This document shows, one piece after another, positions 46,311-56,123 of a DNA stretch of 64,000 nucleotides. Numbering within the stretch: position 1 is the first letter of the stretch; every line of letters starts with the position of its first letter. Origin of the DNA: Ponticaulis sp. (GTDB lineage: Bacteria > Pseudomonadota > Alphaproteobacteria > Caulobacterales > Hyphomonadaceae); NCBI GenBank assembly GCA_002723155.1, contig PBNO01000006.1, positions 335,470-399,469 of the forward strand, given 5' to 3'. The notes beneath the pieces were generated by a model, which was not told the DNA's origin, ran no database searches, and saw only the letters and a list, made by a program, of their open reading frames with translations. The translations under genes and the position numbers were made by a program.

Positions 46311-49070
46311 ATGAATTCAGTTCTGCAAGGCCTGAGAAGTTTCTTTGGCGCTATTGCGCGTTTTCTTATGCATCCGATTTTCCGGGTCCTGATGATAGTC
46401 GTGGCTGTTTTCGGCCTGATTGGCACGTTCGCGGTCGCTGCTTACGTAAATGCGCTCTCACGTGATCTGCAGTCCGTAAATGTGCTTGCAGAGTACCAGC
46501 CTGAAGTTACGACCCGCGTACATGCGGGTGATGGTCGCTTGATTGCTGAGTTCGCGAGCGAGCATCGCCTGTTCGTTCCATATGAAGCGATGCCTGAGCA
46601 TTTGATCGAAGCATTCGTATCTGCAGAGGATAAGAACTTCTTTTCTCACGGCGGTATCGACTATTTCGGTATGGTGCGAGCGATGCTTCGCAACGCGCGA
46701 GACATGATCTCTGGCGCTGGTGGCAATTTGCAGGGCGGTTCCACCATTACTCAGCAGGTCGCCAAAAATATGCTGCTGAATGACAGTTCGCAAAGGCTGG
46801 ACCGAAAAATCCGTGAAGCGATCCTGTCACGTCGCATGGAAGAAGCATTCACAAAAGAAGAAATCATTGAGCTGTACATGAACGAGATTTATCTCGGCGG
46901 CAGCTCTTATGGTGTTGCATCCGCAGCGCTCAATTACTTCAATAAGCCCCTAACGGAACTCTCTCTGGCTGAAGCGGCGCTTCTGGCTGCGATGCCTCAG
47001 CGTCCGGGCGATGTGAACCCGTTCCGCAATCCAGATCGTGCGCGTGCGCGTCGTGACTGGGTCATCGGTCGCATGCAGGCGAACGGTTACATTTCCCGAG
47101 ATGAGGCTGAAGCCGCAATTTCAGAACCGCTTGTGACGCAGGAACGTTTGCGAGGCGAAGAATATGCGGCGGCGACCTACTTTGTTGAGGAACTGCGTCG
47201 GTCCCTTTCAGAAGAGATTGGCGAAGACGAGCTTCGCGAAGACGGCCTTTCTATTCGATCCACACTGGACACGCGGCTTCAACTCGCTGCGCAGTCTGCG
47301 CTCCGCGATGGGCTTGAAGCCTATGACCGTCGTCACGGATATCGTGGCCCACTTGCGATAATTGAACTTGGCGATAGCCAGCTTGAAGCGCTGAACGCTG
47401 TAGAGCTTCCGGGTGGTTATGGTACCCGCGAGGCAGGGCTGGTGCTTTCCGCATCTTCAAGCGCGGTTCGCTTGTTGCTGACGGATGGTGCTGAAATTGA
47501 TCTTGCAGAAGATGACATCGAGTTCTCTCGCACCTATCGCCGTGAAGGCGGCGGTCGCGGACTTCAGCCGGGAGACGTGATCCTTGTCGGCGTCGAGCGT
47601 GAAGAGGTCGTGCCTGAAGGATCAGACAGCTCCAATCCAGCTGGCGATGAAGTCATTTCCGAAGAAACTTTGACAGAGGCGGCAAACTCGGAAGCCGAGT
47701 CGGAAACTGAAGCTGAAAAAGTCGAGCCTGCCTTTGTTCCGGTCGGCGATGCCCGCCTTGGGCAAATTCCGGAAGTTGAAGGTGCACTCCTTGCTCTGGA
47801 CCCTCATACGGGTCGCGTCCTTGCAATGGCGGGTGGTTACTCGTTCTGGAGATCGCAGTTCAACCGGACTGTTCAAGCGCAGCGTCAGCCTGGCTCTTCG
47901 TTTAAGCCGTTTGTCTATGCGTCCGCTCTTGAGCTCGGCGACCCACGCACAGGGCAGGCAGTTTTCACGCCGGCAACTCAAATTCTCGATGCACCTTTTG
48001 TTCAGTGCGACTACACGCGTGAAGAAGACCAGTGCTACGCCCCGACAAACTACACGTCCGGTCGTTTTTACGGCATGAGCACGATGCGTCTCGGCCTTGA
48101 AATGTCCCGTAACGCTATGACGGTGCGTCTCGCGCAGGACATCGGTATGGAGCAGGTCTCTCAATTCGCAGAGCGTGTTGGCGTCTACGACCATTTGGAC
48201 CCTTACCTCTCCATGTCGCTCGGTGCCGGTGAGGTTACCGTGTGGAATATGGCTGCGTCTTATGCCGCCTTTGTGAATGGCGGCCGTCAGGTCACGCCGC
48301 GCCTGTTCGACAGGGTTCAGGACCGTGAGGGCGCAACAATCTACCAAATGGATACGCGCGAATGTCCGGGGTGCAACGAAGAGTATACCGGGCAGGCGCC
48401 GCCTATCCTCGCTGATATGCGCGAGCAGGTAATTGATCCGATCACAGCGTTCCAGATCACATACATGCTGCAGGGCGTTGTTGAACGCGGCACCGCGGCG
48501 GGTATTCGTCGTCAGTGTCCACGTGGCGGGCCTGAAGCTGCGCTCGGTGTAGAAGATGTTCCTACACTTTGTGAGCACACGCTGGGCGGTAAAACTGGTA
48601 CAACAAACGATTATATGGATGCTTGGTTCATGGGCTTCTCGCCGGATCTCGTCGTAGGGATTTACGTCGGCTTCGACGAACCGCGCTCTATGGGTAATGG
48701 CGAAGCTGGCGGGAGTGTTGCGGCACCGATCTTCGGATCATTCATGAATGAAGCACTGGTCGATTACGATCCGCTTCCATTCCGTGCACCAAGTGGTGTG
48801 CGCTTTATGAATATCGACGCTCGATCAGGCACTCTGCCGGGGCCAAATAGTCAGGTCATCCGCGAGGCGTTCCGACGCGGGTCAGAGCCAGGCTTTGAAG
48901 ACAGCTTCGGTGACGATCTCGATAGTATTTTCGGCAACGGAAATTCTGGCGAGGTCTCTACCGGCGTTGGCGATATATTTGACGGTAATGGTGACGATCC
49001 TGTGCAGCCGGGCCAGATTACACCACCAGCTCAAACTGGTCCGGAAGATTTTGACGGGGAAGTTTACTAG
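46311..49070 (+). CDS. mrcA: penicillin-binding protein 1A
   Basis: A 919-residue bifunctional class A enzyme with an N-terminal membrane helix (about 22-46). The GT51 glycosyltransferase has SAEDKNFFSHGG (E106), GGSTITQQVAKN and RKIREA. An OB-like insert (about 320-480, with a Ser/Glu-rich spacer near 440-465) follows. The transpeptidase has S529-S-F-K532, SRN and K761-T-G-T. It polymerises and crosslinks peptidoglycan. The C-terminal tail (about 860-919) is Gly/Asp/Pro-rich and disordered. Confidence 0.95.
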   Translation: MNSVLQGLRSFFGAIARFLMHPIFRVLMIVVAVFGLIGTFAVAAYVNALSRDLQSVNVLAEYQPEVTTRVHAGDGRLIAEFASEHRLFVPYEAMPEHLIEAFVSAEDKNFFSHGGIDYFGMVRAMLRNARDMISGAGGNLQGGSTITQQVAKNMLLNDSSQRLDRKIREAILSRRMEEAFTKEEIIELYMNEIYLGGSSYGVASAALNYFNKPLTELSLAEAALLAAMPQRPGDVNPFRNPDRARARRDWVIGRMQANGYISRDEAEAAISEPLVTQERLRGEEYAAATYFVEELRRSLSEEIGEDELREDGLSIRSTLDTRLQLAAQSALRDGLEAYDRRHGYRGPLAIIELGDSQLEALNAVELPGGYGTREAGLVLSASSSAVRLLLTDGAEIDLAEDDIEFSRTYRREGGGRGLQPGDVILVGVEREEVVPEGSDSSNPAGDEVISEETLTEAANSEAESETEAEKVEPAFVPVGDARLGQIPEVEGALLALDPHTGRVLAMAGGYSFWRSQFNRTVQAQRQPGSSFKPFVYASALELGDPRTGQAVFTPATQILDAPFVQCDYTREEDQCYAPTNYTSGRFYGMSTMRLGLEMSRNAMTVRLAQDIGMEQVSQFAERVGVYDHLDPYLSMSLGAGEVTVWNMAASYAAFVNGGRQVTPRLFDRVQDREGATIYQMDTRECPGCNEEYTGQAPPILADMREQVIDPITAFQITYMLQGVVERGTAAGIRRQCPRGGPEAALGVEDVPTLCEHTLGGKTGTTNDYMDAWFMGFSPDLVVGIYVGFDEPRSMGNGEAGGSVAAPIFGSFMNEALVDYDPLPFRAPSGVRFMNIDARSGTLPGPNSQVIREAFRRGSEPGFEDSFGDDLDSIFGNGNSGEVSTGVGDIFDGNGDDPVQPGQITPPAQTGPEDFDGEVY

Positions 49071-49133
49071 GCGATGCGAACTGTCTAGAACCCACGGTCC
49101 AATCGGAATTCACGAATTCAGGAGAGTAGGTGC

Positions 49134-50262
49134 ATGACACCTGAAATGATGTCTTTGGCAGGCCAGATCGAGCAGTCAGTGGAACTGCTGAGGAGGCGTC
49201 TTTGACTGGGATCGTTCCCAGAAAAGATTCGACGAATTAACGGCAATGTCAGAACGTCCCGACTTCTGGGACGATGCGCAGGCGGCGCAAAAGCTGATGC
49301 GCGAGCGTACCAAGCTCAATGATCAGATGGAGGCTATCCAGTCGCTGGAGAACGATCTGTCTGATGCCCGTGAACTCTATGAAATGGCTCAGGAAGAGGG
49401 CGACAAGGATGCCCTTGAGGAAATCCTGGAGCTTCTGAAAAACGCTAAAGCGCGCGGTGAAAAAGCAGAGCTTGAGGCATTGCTTTCCGGCGAGGCCGAT
49501 GGAAACGACTGCTATGTCGAAATTCATGCTGGCGCTGGCGGAACGGAAAGCCAGGATTGGGCAGGCATGCTCCGCAGAATGTATGTTCGCTGGGCCAACG
49601 CGCATGACATGAAGCTGGACGAAGTCGAAGAGCATGTCGGTGAAGAAGCCGGTATCAAGTCGGCGACTTTGCAGATCAAAGGCGAAAACGCTTATGGCTG
49701 GCTGAAAAGTGAGTCAGGTGTTCACCGCCTCGTACGCATTTCTCCGTTTGATTCGAATGCACGTCGTCACACGAGCTTTGCCAGCGTCTGGGTCTATCCT
49801 GTCATCGATGAGTCCATTGATATCGAAATCGAAGACAAGGATGTGCGGACTGATACCTATCGCGCGAGCGGTGCAGGTGGTCAGCACGTCAACAAGACGG
49901 ATTCTGCTGTTCGACTGACCCACGAACCGACGGGCATTGTGGTTGCATGTCAGAATGGTCGCTCTCAGCACCAGAACCGTGCAACCGCCTGGGAAATGCT
50001 GCGCGCGCGTCTTTACGAGCTTGAGCTACAGAAAAAGCGTGAAGCAACCGAGGCGCTGGAAAGCACCAAATCCGAGATTGGCTGGGGGCATCAGATCCGC
50101 TCCTATGTTCTTCAGCCATATCAGATGGTCAAAGACTTGCGCACAAACGTTGAAACGTCCGATACGCAAGGTGTTCTGGATGGTGATCTTGATCAGTTCC
50201 TGGCGGCGTCTCTGTCGCACAGTCTTACGTCAGCATCCGATACGGACGACAGCGGAGCCTAG
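49134..50262 (+). CDS. prfB: peptide chain release factor 2 with programmed +1 frameshift
   Basis: Translation starts at ATG 49134 behind AGGAGAGTAGG. It reads 23 codons to CTT (49200-49202), where an in-frame TGA (49203-49205) is bypassed by a +1 shift to GAC (49204-49206). The product is about 375 residues and continues [14 protein letters not shown]2 recognises UAA and UGA: the SPF stop-codon tripeptide is in [15 protein letters not shown] and the catalytic GGQ is in [11 protein letters not shown] frame search alone would call only 49246-50262. A terminator follows at 50281. Confidence 0.95.
49191..49206 (+). promoter_or_regulatory. prfB programmed frameshift site
   Basis: AGGAGG (49191-49196), a 3-nt spacer CGT, then CTTTGAC (49200-49206). 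The Shine-Dalgarno-like element and spacer match the known prfB arrangement that makes RF2 synthesis depend on RF2 level. Confidence 0.95.
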
Positions 50263-50280
50263 CTAGCTTCTCTTCAAACA

Positions 50281-50312
50281 AAAAAGCCGCCCGAAACGGG
50301 CGGCTTTTTTTT
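50281..50312. terminator. bidirectional terminator between prfB and bactofilin
   Basis: GCCGCCCG (50286-50293) and CGGGCGGC (50297-50304) around AAA, with A-run before and T-run after. It lies between converging genes. Confidence 0.93.
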
Positions 50313-50327
50313 ACGTTTAAGCGTCGA

Positions 50328-50807
50328 TTAGCCAGCGCTTGGCGTCGGCGTCGGCGTAGACGGAGCAGGGCTTGTCGGTGCAGAACCAGTCTTCAGAGGA
50401 TCTGAAGAATGTTTAACCTGACCTTCGAACACCGCATTTGCCTCGATAGACAGAGAAGAGTGCGTGATGTCGCCTTCGACTTTAGCAGATGAAGCTAGCT
50501 GAACTTTCCGTGCGCGAATATGGCCTTTGACTTTACCGCGAACGACGATGGTTTCTGCAACAACTTCACCGAGGATTTCGCCTGTGTCGCCGATTGTCAG
50601 CGCCGCTGCTTTAACGTCACCTTCGATCTTGCCGTCGATCTGAATTTCACCCTCGGAAACAATAGAGCCTTTAAGCTTCATATCGTTGCTGAAGAGTGAA
50701 GGAGCAGAACGTGCTGCAGGCCGTGTAGCTGCCTGACGCATCGGCTCTCCCTGCGATGGTGTCGGTGAAGGAGAAGAACCTTCTGGTTTACCCTTGTTGG
50801 TGAACAT
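50328..50807 (-). CDS. bactofilin
   Basis: A 159-residue cytoskeletal protein. A central beta-helical DUF583 domain (about 45-130) shows repeated G-I-x-G-D/hydrophobic turns (IQIDGKIEGDVKAAALTIGD and onward). Disordered Pro/Ser/Thr-rich ends flank it, typical of bactofilins. Filaments of this family organise cell-wall synthesis, for example at stalks or buds. Its start lies 20 nt inside the end of the upstream M23 peptidase gene, and M23-bactofilin pairs are a well-known functional unit. Confidence 0.93.
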   Translation of the reverse strand: MFTNKGKPEGSSPSPTPSQGEPMRQAATRPAARSAPSLFSNDMKLKGSIVSEGEIQIDGKIEGDVKAAALTIGDTGEILGEVVAETIVVRGKVKGHIRARKVQLASSAKVEGDITHSSLSIEANAVFEGQVKHSSDPLKTGSAPTSPAPSTPTPTPSAG

Positions 50808-52011
50808 GTTGACCTGCCCTCAAAAAATTTACGGGGTTATATGTTTTGCCTCGGAACCAGACCTCATAGTGCAGGTGAGGACCAGTGCTTCGGCCAGTTG
50901 TGCCCATTCGCCCGACCAGATCGCCCATCTGGATCTCGTCGCCTACCTCAACCTCTACACTATTAAGGTGACCATATCGTGTCCGAAAACCGTAACCATG
51001 ATCGATTTCGACAAGACGTCCGTAACCAGATCGTGATCCGGCATAGGTAACCACGCCAGGACCGGCGGCGACAATTGGAGCCCGGTGGTACGCGCCCATG
51101 TCCATTCCAGCGTGGAATGCAGGGCGGCGGTTAAACGGGTCTGTACGAAGACCATAACCGGAAGTTTCACGGAAAGGAACGCTGATCGGCTCACCAAGCG
51201 GGAGCAGTTCGACCAGGCTTTGGTAATAGTTCGCTTCTTGCAGGCGCGCTGCTACCTGAACGGCGCGTTCTGAAAATTGCGGATCAGAATCACTGAGGCC
51301 GTACTGCGAGCTCATTGAGCTGAGCTCTACGAGTGGGCCACCCATTTCGCGCTGCTCTTCGAAACGGCCAATACCGACGCCAGTCAGCTGAAGTACACCG
51401 CGCGCCTGTTCGGAACGTTCAACGGCGACCTGTTCAACGCCATCGAGGAAGGCGTTTTGCTCCTGACGAAGCTGATCGATATTTTCGCGGAAGCCGGCAA
51501 CTTCAAGAGACGCTGTCTGAACCGGAGTAGGGCGTGACTGACGTGGTGCGCCTTCTTCAATTCCTGCTTCAATCAGAAAGTTCGCTCCGTTGCCGCGGAG
51601 GATATTCTCTTCGATTGATTCTGGGGATTGGACAGCTTCGAGGAGCATTTTGAGCGTCTCGTGACGTTGCTCGAACTCGACTGTGGCGCGTTGGAAGGCT
51701 TCGGTTCGTTCTTCCAGGAGGGACTGGGCAGTTGCGGCGCGGGCGTTTGTTTCGTTCACCCAGCGCTGCCATCGTGCGTCGTTGCGGTCGAGTGCATCAT
51801 TGTGAGCAGAGAGGCGTGGTCCCTGGCTGATGACGCTGAACGTTGCGAACACACACCAGCCAATTGCAAGCGCAGCACCCGCAGCAGCGAGCACCTGTTG
51901 GCGTTGGGTGATGTTGATATAACGTACTGAACCGCCGCTACGGTGATAAATCTGACGCTCAGGAAATGTCCTCTCGAGCCAGGATTTAGCTTTTCCGTGC
52001 ATTTCTTTCAT
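50788..52011 (-). CDS. M23-family metallopeptidase with coiled coil
   Basis: 407 residues. A cytoplasmic N-terminus is followed by one membrane helix (about 35-57), a long periplasmic coiled-coil region (about 75-220) and a LytM/M23 domain with HAGMD, HLN and HLHYE zinc ligands. All expected ligands are present, so it should be an active peptidoglycan endopeptidase. Overlap with the bactofilin gene suggests the filament positions this hydrolase. Confidence 0.92.
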   Translation of the reverse strand: MKEMHGKAKSWLERTFPERQIYHRSGGSVRYINITQRQQVLAAAGAALAIGWCVFATFSVISQGPRLSAHNDALDRNDARWQRWVNETNARAATAQSLLEERTEAFQRATVEFEQRHETLKMLLEAVQSPESIEENILRGNGANFLIEAGIEEGAPRQSRPTPVQTASLEVAGFRENIDQLRQEQNAFLDGVEQVAVERSEQARGVLQLTGVGIGRFEEQREMGGPLVELSSMSSQYGLSDSDPQFSERAVQVAARLQEANYYQSLVELLPLGEPISVPFRETSGYGLRTDPFNRRPAFHAGMDMGAYHRAPIVAAGPGVVTYAGSRSGYGRLVEIDHGYGFRTRYGHLNSVEVEVGDEIQMGDLVGRMGTTGRSTGPHLHYEVWFRGKTYNPVNFLRAGQHVHQQG

Positions 52012-52169
52012 ATTTTACGCCGCCCGATACTCATGCCGATTTAAAGCGCCCCAGATCGCCTTCACCGGATTTTGATCGACCCTAGACGAAAAAAATTACG
52101 ACGCGAAGACCACTCAACGCATTTTTTTTAGTTAATGTCGGTCGAACCGGTAAATTGCTCATTAAGAAA

Positions 52170-52643
52170 TCAATTATGTTGGTTAATTGCTTCTTTTAGA
52201 GTGCTTAGAACATCAGAAGCATGTTCTTTTACTTTAACTTTTTTCCACTCGTGAGCGACCTTGAGGTCCGGGGCAACGATAAATGTTGATCTGAGGATGC
52301 CCATGTATGTTTTCCCATACATCTTCTTTTCAACCCAGACGCCAAATGCTTCGCATACTGAGGTATCTTCATCAGACAGGAGTTCGACTTTGAGTTCTTG
52401 TTTTGCGATAAAATTTGCGTGTTTCTTGGGGCTGTCGGCTGAGATGCCGATAACGCGAGCACCAAGTGCCTGAAATGCTTCAATTTCTGCGCTGAAGTCT
52501 TTCGCCTCTGTTGTGCAGCCCGGGGTGTTGTCCTTCGGGTAAAAATAGATAACGGTCCAACCGCCTTTCAGGTCGTCACTAGATACTGTTCCGCCGTCGG
52601 GTGTTGGCAGTGTAAATGATGGGATTTTATCTCCGATCTGCAT
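52170..52643 (-). CDS. bcp: thiol peroxidase Bcp (peroxiredoxin)
   Basis: A 157-residue AhpC/TSA-fold peroxidase. The peroxidatic cysteine is in FYPKDNTPGCTTEAKDF, with a nearby conserved Thr/Arg set (RSTFIV). A resolving-type CT pair may be in GCTTEA only, as in one-cysteine Bcp variants. It reduces hydroperoxides using thioredoxin. It stands alone, upstream of nothing on its strand for 158 bp, and is divergent from the AsmA-like gene. Confidence 0.92.
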   Translation of the reverse strand: MQIGDKIPSFTLPTPDGGTVSSDDLKGGWTVIYFYPKDNTPGCTTEAKDFSAEIEAFQALGARVIGISADSPKKHANFIAKQELKVELLSDEDTSVCEAFGVWVEKKMYGKTYMGILRSTFIVAPDLKVAHEWKKVKVKEHASDVLSTLKEAINQHN

Positions 52644-52724
52644 GTCGACCTTCTTTCTGGTTGATGAAATATATGAGTTTAAAGGATCAGATTCTGACTC
52701 TGATCAATATTGTGAGTTTTCTGA

Positions 52725-55700
52725 GTGCGTCAAACCACAGGCATAATCATTCTGGAAGGTCTGACGGGGCTTGTGCTTCTGATCGGCCTCGGACTTGGTT
52801 TGATCGCATGGCGTCTCGTTTCAGGGCCGACAGACCTCGAGTTTGTACGCGGTAATGTTGAAGCGGAAATCTCCCGCGCCCGGGGTGACCAGCCCGTTTC
52901 CGTCGGGGCGCTCTCCTTGCGTTGGCAGCATGATCAGAATGAATTTCAGATTCTGGCTGATGAACTGGTTTTCTATAATGATACCGATGAAGTTGTGGCG
53001 CGCGCAGATTCTGCCACGATTGAGTTCGATGCGTTCAGCCTGCTCGTAGGGCAGGTAGAGCTTCAGGAGCTCCACATCCGCGACGGTGAGTTTGAGGTTC
53101 GGCGTCCGGAAGATGGCGGACTTAAGTTCGCCGGACAGGCCATCCCTCCGGTCTATCCAGTCCAATTCCATGAAGCGACGTCGCCGTTTCAGTACGCTGA
53201 ACAAGCCATTCTGAATGTTGTTGAGAATCTCGCAAATTCTGCCGCCGTCGCCAATGTGGATGAAATCACCCTCTCGGGCTTTCGTGTTCGACTCATAGAC
53301 GAGGGAAGTGATGTGGAATGGGTGCTGGAAAACGCAAACCTGTCGCTCGTTCAGGATGACGATACGATCGGCATTTCGGGCTTCGGCGAAGCGATAGGCG
53401 ATGGCGCGCCTCAGAGCCTGGAGTTTGATCTGGAGTTTATTCCGCGGCTTCGCGAATTCCGAACCGTGTTGTCGCTTCAGGATGCGAATATTCCTGAACT
53501 CCCTTTACTAGTAGCGATTTTGCCGGACCTCTCAGGCACTCTGGTAGCCGACTTGTCTTTCGCATTTGAGGTACGTCAGTCCGGTATTGATATTGTTTCT
53601 GTGGACGTAAGCTCTCAGCCTGGCGAATTGCTTATGGGTGAAGATCTGATCGAGATCGGCGCGAATAGTCTGCTTGTTGAGTACGATATTGAACGGGACG
53701 TACTGTTTGTAGATGCGCGTGAGATCGATACCGAGTTTGCTCTGGGTAGTCTTGAGCTTCAGCTCGATCAAGTTACGAACCTGCTGGAAGACCCTTTAGC
53801 TGAACCACACGCCATCAGTCTGGATGCCGAAGCGCTCCAGCTCGACTTCACGCCGTATTTTTCTGACATCTGGCAGATTCAGAATGTGCGTGCGGAGGCG
53901 CTGGTGGATTTGCGTAGGCGCCAGATGGATGTGCTGGACATGACTGCATTCGTCGATGGCGCTCAAGCCTACGCGCAAGGGCGAATGTATTTGCCTGATG
54001 ACAATGCGTTACCAGATGACCTTCCTTTTGGCATCTCCATGACAGCCACAGTGGATGGTGCATTCACGCCGGAAACCGTACTTAAATTCTGGCCCGTAAC
54101 GCTCGGGGCTGATGCGCGTCTGTGGGTTGAGGAAAACGTTCGCGAGGGCGACTTCTCAGAGGCGCAATTCCGGATGGACTTAGCGCCGGATGAGTTGCGG
54201 GATGATCGACTGGATGATGAAGATCTTCAGCTGGATTTCGTGTTTGAGAATGCTGTCACCTCATTCCTGGAAGATCTGCCTTCAGTGAACAGAGGACGCG
54301 GTTCTGCTCGTCTGAATGGAAACTCTTTCTCGCTCGATCTTGAGAGCGGTGAATTTAGTAACTGGACACTCACCGCGGGCAAGGTCTCTATTCCCCAGTT
54401 CAAGCCAAAAGGTGAGAACTTTTATATCGACGCCGAAGGCTTTGGGGATGTTCAGGATATTCTCCAGACGCTGTCTGATTCCCGGCTCCAGCTTGAAGCG
54501 CAGTATGGACTGAACATTCAGGATATTACAGGGTCCGGACAGGCGCACTTTTCGCTAATCCGTCCTGCGTTGTCCGAAGTGTCCTATGAGGATACCCGTT
54601 TCACTGTCGAAGGTGAAATTACCGATGGCGGCTTTAGAGAGCTGTTCAACGAGATGTCCCTGACTGGCAGTCAGGCGGATATCCACGTGTCCAACGAGCT
54701 CCTGCGTATCTCCGGGTATGGCCAGTTCGGTGACGCGCCGATGGAGTTTACGTGGAGCGACCGGTTTCGAGAAGAAGGTGCTGAAGACCGCTCTACATTG
54801 CGGGCGTCCGGCTATGTCAGCCCGGACTTTATCAATCGGTTTGGCGTTGCAATTCGGACCTACATGACCGGGTCGGCTTATGCGGAGCTGGATGCGTTTG
54901 GCACGTCCGCTGAGAACTGGAATCTGATCAACATTGCGCTCGACTTTGAGGAGTCGCGCCTCGATGTAGAGGAGTTTTCCTGGTTTAAGCCAATAGGTGA
55001 GCCTGCGAACGCGGTGGTTCGCGTGATTACAGAGGAAGAGGAACAGACGACTGAAATTGCGTTCATCGCCGAGGGCGTCGACTTTCAGGGTGATGTTTCT
55101 CTGAGCGCTGACGGGCGGCTGGAAGACCTCTCAGTTGATCGTATCTATATCGAAGACGAGCTTGACCTGCGCGGTGAGCTTCGACGTCCCGATCCGCTTA
55201 CGCTCGAACTGGAGCTAACCGGTCCGTATCTGAATGCTGCGCCACTTTTGGAGGGGGTTCTGAATGCAGGTGGCGCCGGTGGCAGCGGTACACTTCCGAT
55301 TTTTGGAGAGGTAACGCTGGACGCAAATATTGATCGCCTGCAGCTTCGGAACGATCTGCAAGCTCAGGACGCGACGATGCGCGTTGATTTCTCTGGGCCA
55401 CGACTGAACAGTTTTGAGCTTGCCGGCTTGTTAGAGCTAGATAATCCGTTCGCGCTCTCCATTCAGGGGCTCGACGATGGCAACAACCAGCTCACGGCGC
55501 AAGCGAGCAATGCGGGCGGGTTGATATCGGCTGTACTCGGCCAGGATTTCGTTACGGGCGGCGAACTGAGCATGAACGGAATTATGCGTGCAGACGATCA
55601 ACCTTCCGATCTCAACATCACGCTTAGAAACGCGCGCATGGCGAACGCGCCTTTGCTAACGCAAATTCTGTCGCTGGCTTCCCTTCGAGGCTTATCAGAC

Positions 55701-56123
55701 GTGATGTCGGGTGAGGGGGTTTTGTTCTCAAACGTGGAACTTCCGCTGACACTCACGCCTGAGGGTTTTTATATCCGCGGAGGCAAGGCGTCTGGTCCCG
55801 CACTCGGCTTAACGGCCAATGGCCATATGCTGGATGATGGCGAAGATCTGCAGATAAGCGGCGTGCTCGTGCCGTCATTCGGTGTGAACTCGGCGTTGGG
55901 CGGGATCCCGATTATTGGTGACCTGTTTGTTTCACGCGAAGGCGAGGGTGTGTTTGCGATCACCTATGATGTGCGTGGATCGCTGGAAGAAGCGCGTGTT
56001 TCTGTGAACCCGCTTTCAGGTATTGTTCCCGGCGTGCTGCGCCGTGTGTTTGAAAATCCTGAAGCTCCGGTCCCGCAGCCTGAGGAGGTCACGGAACCGG
56101 AAGTATTAGAACCTGCGCCTTAG
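52725..56123 (+). CDS. AsmA/YhdP-like large envelope protein
   Basis: 1132 residues from GTG 52725. An N-terminal anchor helix (about 5-28, GIIILEGLTGLVLLIGLGLG) is followed by a very long beta-rich periplasmic part with the DUF3971 region and the AsmA-like C-terminal domain (near 950-1090). A Pro/Glu-rich tail closes it. The plan is that of YhdP, one of the AsmA-like proteins thought to ferry phospholipids from inner to outer membrane. It converges on tyrS with a 4-nt stop overlap. Confidence 0.85.
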   Translation: MRQTTGIIILEGLTGLVLLIGLGLGLIAWRLVSGPTDLEFVRGNVEAEISRARGDQPVSVGALSLRWQHDQNEFQILADELVFYNDTDEVVARADSATIEFDAFSLLVGQVELQELHIRDGEFEVRRPEDGGLKFAGQAIPPVYPVQFHEATSPFQYAEQAILNVVENLANSAAVANVDEITLSGFRVRLIDEGSDVEWVLENANLSLVQDDDTIGISGFGEAIGDGAPQSLEFDLEFIPRLREFRTVLSLQDANIPELPLLVAILPDLSGTLVADLSFAFEVRQSGIDIVSVDVSSQPGELLMGEDLIEIGANSLLVEYDIERDVLFVDAREIDTEFALGSLELQLDQVTNLLEDPLAEPHAISLDAEALQLDFTPYFSDIWQIQNVRAEALVDLRRRQMDVLDMTAFVDGAQAYAQGRMYLPDDNALPDDLPFGISMTATVDGAFTPETVLKFWPVTLGADARLWVEENVREGDFSEAQFRMDLAPDELRDDRLDDEDLQLDFVFENAVTSFLEDLPSVNRGRGSARLNGNSFSLDLESGEFSNWTLTAGKVSIPQFKPKGENFYIDAEGFGDVQDILQTLSDSRLQLEAQYGLNIQDITGSGQAHFSLIRPALSEVSYEDTRFTVEGEITDGGFRELFNEMSLTGSQADIHVSNELLRISGYGQFGDAPMEFTWSDRFREEGAEDRSTLRASGYVSPDFINRFGVAIRTYMTGSAYAELDAFGTSAENWNLINIALDFEESRLDVEEFSWFKPIGEPANAVVRVITEEEEQTTEIAFIAEGVDFQGDVSLSADGRLEDLSVDRIYIEDELDLRGELRRPDPLTLELELTGPYLNAAPLLEGVLNAGGAGGSGTLPIFGEVTLDANIDRLQLRNDLQAQDATMRVDFSGPRLNSFELAGLLELDNPFALSIQGLDDGNNQLTAQASNAGGLISAVLGQDFVTGGELSMNGIMRADDQPSDLNITLRNARMANAPLLTQILSLASLRGLSDVMSGEGVLFSNVELPLTLTPEGFYIRGGKASGPALGLTANGHMLDDGEDLQISGVLVPSFGVNSALGGIPIIGDLFVSREGEGVFAITYDVRGSLEEARVSVNPLSGIVPGVLRRVFENPEAPVPQPEEVTEPEVLEPAP

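Noticed and set aside
47622..48578. 318-codon open frame on the minus strand
   Set aside because: Antisense to the PBP1A gene, which has clear catalytic motifs on the plus strand.
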